From NCBI GenBank assembly GCA_028678445.1, contig JAJRDJ010000104.1:1-10185 (forward strand): a stretch of DNA of 10,185 nt. The letters are read 5' to 3'. Both the position numbers and the translations under genes were made by a program. Source of the DNA: Methylococcaceae bacterium (GTDB lineage: Bacteria > Pseudomonadota > Gammaproteobacteria > Methylococcales > Methylococcaceae). Below are positions 7,015 to 10,185 of the stretch, in pieces (positions within the stretch are counted from its first letter, which is position 1; every line of letters starts with the position of its first letter). The notes beneath the pieces are model-generated. The model saw only the letters and a program-made list of their open reading frames with translations. It did no database searches and was not told the origin of the DNA.

Positions 7015-8079
7015 TCATGAAAGCGCGCCGGGGTTATCAGCTTCAACAAAGCTGTCCCGCCAGACGGAAATCAGGATGGCCATGATCGTTGGCCCGAGAA
7101 AGAGTCCCAGCAGGCCGAAGGTTTCAATCCCGCCGAGGATACCGAGCAAAGTCCAAATGAAGGGCAGCTTCACGGCATCACCAATCAGCTTGGGCTTCAG
7201 ATAATTATCGGCCAGCAGGATGATCACCATCCCATACACCAGCAAGGCGATACCCGCGCCAATGCTGCCCTCCGCAAACAGGACCAGCGCAGCGCCGATG
7301 GCCATAAGCTTCGCCGCGAAGGGAATGAGTGCGATCAGACCGGTCACGACCCCCAGCAGGGCGGCGTGCTCAAAGCCCACGGCGGCATAACCAAACCCCA
7401 GCGCAATGCCTTGGCCCAACGCCACCAGCACGATGCCGTTGACGGTCGCCCTGACGGCCGTGGCGGCATGCCGCGCATAGCGGCTGCCATGGTCACCAAA
7501 GGCACGGTCGCACAACGCGAGCACCCTACGACCCAGAGTCTCGCCATGTCGGAATACAAAAAACAGCACCACCAGAGTGAAGAAGGCCGCCGCATAGCGA
7601 TGGAGGATTTGGGAGGCGAATTTTCGGGTGTAGGCGGGGATGTCACTGGCGAGCAGGTGTCGCAGGGACTCCCGTGCGGAGTCGGAAGTGCCCAGCCACT
7701 GGTTCCAGCTAACGCTCGCCGCGCGGCCAAAGCGGGGCAGATTTTCCAGCCACGCGGGTGCCGGCAGGCCATCCTGATGCGCGTGCTGGAGGAGTCGGGC
7801 GAGGGACTGGGCTTCCTGGCCCAACCGCACGAGCCCATAAGTCACGGGGCCAAACAGGATGACCGTAATCATCAGCGTCAGTATCAGGGCGGGCAGGACG
7901 GTGTTGGCACGGTGCCGAAAAATCTTCTTGTTAATGCCATCGTACAATGGCCAGGCAGTCAGTCCGAGCACGACAGCCCAGGCCAGCGGAACCAGAAAGC
8001 CATGGAGAATCCAGATGCCCAACAAAAAAAGACAAACACCGGCCCAGATGCGGGCCCTGACTTGGGCTGGAGTGGTCAT
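7015..8079 (-). CDS. AI-2E family (PerM/YdiK-like) membrane transporter
   Basis: A 354-residue polytopic inner-membrane protein of typical family length. Hydrophobic segments lie at about 12-30, 32-46, 60-80, 163-177, 213-233, 238-255, 257-291 (likely two helices) and 306-338, with the soluble region at about 85-160 that is usual for the family between the third and fourth helices. The conserved C-terminal pattern DNYLKPKLIGDAVKLP (291-306), then LLGILGGIETFGLLGLFLGP (311-330), is diagnostic. E. coli relatives include YdiK, PerM and TqsA; the autoinducer-2 export link comes from TqsA and should not be assumed, since other members are tied to Na+/H+ antiport. The ATG at 8079 is preferred over an upstream TTG at 8115. 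It is first in the minus-strand unit that continues with the CPBP protease and cmoA. Confidence 0.88.
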   Translation of the reverse strand: MTTPAQVRARIWAGVCLFLLGIWILHGFLVPLAWAVVLGLTAWPLYDGINKKIFRHRANTVLPALILTLMITVILFGPVTYGLVRLGQEAQSLARLLQHAHQDGLPAPAWLENLPRFGRAASVSWNQWLGTSDSARESLRHLLASDIPAYTRKFASQILHRYAAAFFTLVVLFFVFRHGETLGRRVLALCDRAFGDHGSRYARHAATAVRATVNGIVLVALGQGIALGFGYAAVGFEHAALLGVVTGLIALIPFAAKLMAIGAALVLFAEGSIGAGIALLVYGMVIILLADNYLKPKLIGDAVKLPFIWTLLGILGGIETFGLLGLFLGPTIMAILISVWRDSFVEADNPGALS

Positions 8080-8131
8080 GCTCGGTGGGGAATGCGGCTT
8101 ATCAAGTGAGTGCAAGTGGGAATTAAATCAT

Positions 8132-8149
8132 CCCTGAGTGAATTCAGGG
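8132..8149. promoter_or_regulatory. Palindrome in the divergent promoter region (possible operator)
   Basis: CCCTGA and TCAGGG form perfect six-base inverted half-sites around six bases, midway between the divergent AI-2E and phosphopantetheinyl transferase genes. On the minus strand a -10-like TTTAAT (8122-8127) lies five bases downstream, placing the palindrome in the spacer of a possible promoter, where a repressor would bind. No good -35 is visible, and no regulator is encoded nearby. Confidence 0.35.
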
Positions 8150-8171
8150 CGTTATTGTCGGACGTCTACTC

Positions 8172-8972
8172 ATGAATCTGAACAGTTTTGCTCACTCGGA
8201 CGAGCCCAGCCCGCGCCGGTCAGACGCACCGTGGGTCGAAACCGTCGCCTCCGGGCCCACCGCGGTCCCTACCCTGCGGGACGCAGAGGTCCATGTGTGG
8301 TACCTGCGCCTTGGTTCAGATTTGCCCGGGTTAACGGGCAGGGGCTGCTGCCGGGACTGGCTCGATGAAGAGGAAGCGTCCCGCGCGGAGCGTTACCGCC
8401 ATCCGCAAGCTCGCGAAGCCTTTGTCCGGACACGCGCTTATTTGCGGTGGCTGCTGGGGCAATATCTGGAGATGGCGCCGAACGCCATCCGCTTTACCCT
8501 CAACCGGCATGGCAAGCCGCGCCTGGCCGAATCGCAGGAGGACCGGGGACTGGTCTTCAATGTCTCGCATTCGGGGCATCTTGCCCTGCTGGGCTTTGCC
8601 CGTGACTCGCCGCTAGGCCTCGATGTCGAACAATTGCGCCCGCGCCGCCAGCTTGAGCCGCTGGCGGACTACTGTTTTTCGGCCGCTGAGCGGAAGCGCT
8701 GGCGGAAGTTGGCACCTGAACAGCGCCTGGCGGCATTTGTCCGCTATTGGACGGTTAAAGAGGCTTTCTGTAAGGCCACGGGCCGGGGCATCACCCTGGG
8801 CCTCAAGAATGTGTCGGTTGCAGCCGATTTTCAGGGTTTTGACAGTGTACCCGAAGGACTCGGGGTGGCGGATGCCTGGTCCTTGCACACTTGGGATATT
8901 GGTGATTATCGTTGCGCGCTGGTGTCCCGGAATCCCGCTGCGACTATCATCCATTTTCCGGTGGAACCGTAA
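8172..8972 (+). CDS. Sfp/Gsp-type 4'-phosphopantetheinyl transferase
   Basis: This 266-residue enzyme transfers the phosphopantetheine arm of coenzyme A to a serine of carrier proteins. The family motifs are intact: GKPRL (114-118), FNVSHSGH (129-136), the Mg-binding GLDVE (149-153, with D151 and E153), and WTVKEAFCKATGRG (193-206, with E197 the third acidic ligand and K201). Length and two-lobed layout match the Sfp group, which has broad carrier specificity, rather than the short AcpS group. About 38 residues precede the first recognisable strand (VHVWYLRL at 40-47); this N-terminal extension is Ser/Pro-rich and not family-typical. The ATG at 8172 is the only ATG in that stretch. No polyketide, non-ribosomal peptide or fatty-acid carrier gene is in the window, so the client protein is unknown. 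Confidence 0.92.
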   Translation: MNLNSFAHSDEPSPRRSDAPWVETVASGPTAVPTLRDAEVHVWYLRLGSDLPGLTGRGCCRDWLDEEEASRAERYRHPQAREAFVRTRAYLRWLLGQYLEMAPNAIRFTLNRHGKPRLAESQEDRGLVFNVSHSGHLALLGFARDSPLGLDVEQLRPRRQLEPLADYCFSAAERKRWRKLAPEQRLAAFVRYWTVKEAFCKATGRGITLGLKNVSVAADFQGFDSVPEGLGVADAWSLHTWDIGDYRCALVSRNPAATIIHFPVEP

Positions 8973-8988
8973 ACATCGATTCATCAAT

Positions 8989-8993
8989 GGAGG
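8989..8993 (+). promoter_or_regulatory. Strong Shine-Dalgarno site for the cyclase gene
   Basis: GGAGG ends eight bases before the ATG at 9002. This fixes the start there rather than at 8912, which would overlap the transferase gene, or at the in-frame ATG 8987 that overlaps the site itself. Confidence 0.75.
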
Positions 8994-9001
8994 TCGGCCG
9001 C

Positions 9002-9799
9002 ATGCAGACTCACTTGAACGCCCTATTCGTTCTGTCCCTCGCCATCACGGGCTGCGCCAGTCAGACCGCGCCCTTCAATGGCGGACGCTGGGTCGATCTC
9101 ACCCACGCCTTTTCCGGCGAGACCTTGTACTGGCCGAATGCCGAGCGGTTCAAGCTGGAGATGGTATTCGATGGCACGACTGCCAAGGGCTATCACTACT
9201 CGGCCAATCGCTACATGGCGGCCGAGCATGGCGGCACGCACATGGATGCGCCCATCCATTTCGCGGGTGGCGGAGAGACCGTCGAGCGCATTCCCCTGGA
9301 CCATACCATAGGCCCCGCCGTGGTCGTGGATGTGTCAGAAAGTGCACTGTCGAATCCGGATTATCTGATCGATGTGGCGGACCTGACGAGGTGGGAACTG
9401 ACCCACGGCCGCATCCCGGACCATACCATCGTGTTGCTCCGAACCGGCTATGACCGCTACTGGCCGGACGCGCGGCACTACCTGGGCACGGCTGAAAGAG
9501 GCGATGCCGCCATCCCCCACCTGCACTTCCCGGGCCTCGCGCCCGAGGCCGCCCGCTGGCTGGCCGATCAGCGCCAAATCAAGGCCGTCGGCCTGGACAC
9601 CGCGAGCATCGATTACGGCCAGTCCACCCACTTCGAGAGCCACCAGATATTCGCCAAGCGCCATATCCCGATTTTTGAGAACCTCGCCGGCCTGGAGCCA
9701 TTGCCGGCCACCGGCGCTACCCTGGTCGCGCTACCCATGAAGATCGCGGGCGGCAGTGGCGCGCCTTTGCGAGCCGTGGCGTGGCTGCCGAATCGGTAG
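9002..9799 (+). CDS. Exported cyclase-family hydrolase (kynurenine-formamidase-like), putative lipoprotein
   Basis: A 265-residue protein of the cyclase superfamily, which includes KynB-type kynurenine formamidases and other metal-dependent amidohydrolases. The signature HGGTHMDAPIHF (76-87) provides H76, H80 and D82. The later GLDTASIDYG (197-206) and the pair H214 and E226 keep the spacing I recall for the remaining metal or catalytic residues of KynB. The N-terminus is a short lipoprotein-like signal (LNALFVLSLA then ITGC, with C18 as lipidation site), implying anchoring in the envelope, whereas KynB enzymes are cytoplasmic. Kynurenine as substrate is therefore unlikely and the true substrate is unknown. 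It follows the phosphopantetheinyl transferase by 29 bases on the same strand, so co-transcription is plausible, but no functional link is evident. Confidence 0.87.
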   Translation: MQTHLNALFVLSLAITGCASQTAPFNGGRWVDLTHAFSGETLYWPNAERFKLEMVFDGTTAKGYHYSANRYMAAEHGGTHMDAPIHFAGGGETVERIPLDHTIGPAVVVDVSESALSNPDYLIDVADLTRWELTHGRIPDHTIVLLRTGYDRYWPDARHYLGTAERGDAAIPHLHFPGLAPEAARWLADQRQIKAVGLDTASIDYGQSTHFESHQIFAKRHIPIFENLAGLEPLPATGATLVALPMKIAGGSGAPLRAVAWLPNR

Positions 9800-9844
9800 C
9801 TGCTTACTACGGTTTTAGCTTTTTCGCGAGGCGTCAAGCAACGC

Positions 9845-10185
9845 TTACTTGCCGAAAGCGTCCCAATGTTCCCGGAACAGGGCTTCCTCGCTGATAAAGC
9901 GTGGCTCGATAGGGCGAGAGACCCAGGTAAGGTTGACGAGATGCCGAGCATTGACGTTCTCGGTGGTGATATTGCCGCCCCAGGTGCCGCAGCTCAGGCT
10001 GAGGGTGTAGGGCAGGCCATTACGGGGGCTGCCGGCGCCTTCGTTGAGGTTCTGGTTCACCATGACCCGCGCGGTTCGGGTACCGAAGGCCAGGGCCAAG
10101 GCGTGGTTGTCATCGCGGGTATGAATGCCGCAGGTGTGGCCGCGGCCCTGATAGTCGGTAATGGCGTTGACCTGCTTCACGGCAT
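9845..10185 (-). CDS. Acylating-type aldehyde dehydrogenase, C-terminal end (partial)
   Basis: The frame runs off the right edge, so only the last 112 or so residues are seen. The early ITDYQGRGHTCGIHT and the later LPYTLSLSCGTWGGNITTENV, followed by HLVNLTWVSRPI, resemble the C-termini of CoA-acylating aldehyde dehydrogenases (the AdhE N-domain and EutE/SauS-like enzymes), which convert an aldehyde plus CoA and NAD+ to an acyl-CoA. The catalytic cysteine lies upstream, outside the window, so activity cannot be judged. A GTG near the edge is internal to the conserved sequence and not a start. The gene is convergent with the cyclase gene, and the 45-base gap shows no convincing terminator hairpin. 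Assignment to acetaldehyde, succinate semialdehyde or sulfoacetaldehyde cannot be made from this fragment. Confidence 0.78.
   Translation of the reverse strand, partial: AVKQVNAITDYQGRGHTCGIHTRDDNHALALAFGTRTARVMVNQNLNEGAGSPRNGLPYTLSLSCGTWGGNITTENVNARHLVNLTWVSRPIEPRFISEEALFREHWDAFGK

Noticed and set aside
7366..8109. 247-codon plus-strand open frame antisense to the AI-2E gene
   Set aside because: Opposite a clear membrane-protein gene; hydrophilic Gln/Gly-rich product without recognisable motif, typical of the complement of hydrophobic codons.
9800..9844. Terminator between the convergent cyclase and aldehyde dehydrogenase genes
   Set aside because: Short T-runs are present but no preceding stable stem could be drawn.
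1..10185. tRNA genes, CRISPR arrays, insertion sequences or phage genes
   Set aside because: No cloverleaf-like sequence, regularly spaced repeats, transposase or integrase motifs were seen; the gaps are too short and the genes are ordinary chromosomal types.

Overview
The window is about 10.2 kb of dense, GC-rich bacterial DNA with ten identifiable protein genes and no recognisable RNA gene, insertion sequence, prophage or CRISPR array. CmoA, RlmI and a DegQ/MucD-type protease point to a gammaproteobacterium. The SorAB-type sulfite dehydrogenase suggests one able to oxidise reduced sulfur or sulfonate-derived sulfite. The taxonomic placement is inference from gene content, not a database result.

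Layout: (1) 1-1741, plus strand: the end of a molybdenum sulfite dehydrogenase (sorA-like, cut by the window edge), its monohaem cytochrome c partner (sorB-like), and a small cupin protein, apparently one transcription unit. (2) 1841-5270, minus strand, transcribed right to left: a cold-shock-domain/DUF1294 membrane protein, the 23S rRNA m5C methyltransferase RlmI, a possible 45-codon small ORF, and a periplasmic HtrA-family protease. (3) 5372-8079, minus strand: a tightly packed trio of an AI-2E-family membrane protein, a CPBP intramembrane protease and CmoA, with 10-base and 4-base gaps. (4) 8172-9799, plus strand: an Sfp-type 4'-phosphopantetheinyl transferase and a cyclase-family (kynurenine-formamidase-like) putative lipoprotein with a strong Shine-Dalgarno sequence. 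(5) 9845-10185, minus strand: the C-terminal end of an acylating-type aldehyde dehydrogenase, convergent with the cyclase.

Together: SorA and SorB form a periplasmic electron-transfer pair (sulfite to sulfate, electrons to cytochrome c). The minus-strand genes are mostly housekeeping: RNA modification (RlmI on 23S rRNA, CmoA on the tRNA wobble base), envelope proteolysis (HtrA, CPBP) and membrane proteins. The transferase and cyclase may be accessory metabolic genes. No gap between genes exceeds about 160 bases. I do not see a clearly new multi-gene system. The points most worth checking are the exported cyclase, the small ORF or stress-type promoter before the HtrA gene, the cupin with a degenerate metal site beside sorAB, and a palindrome in the divergent promoter region near 8140.
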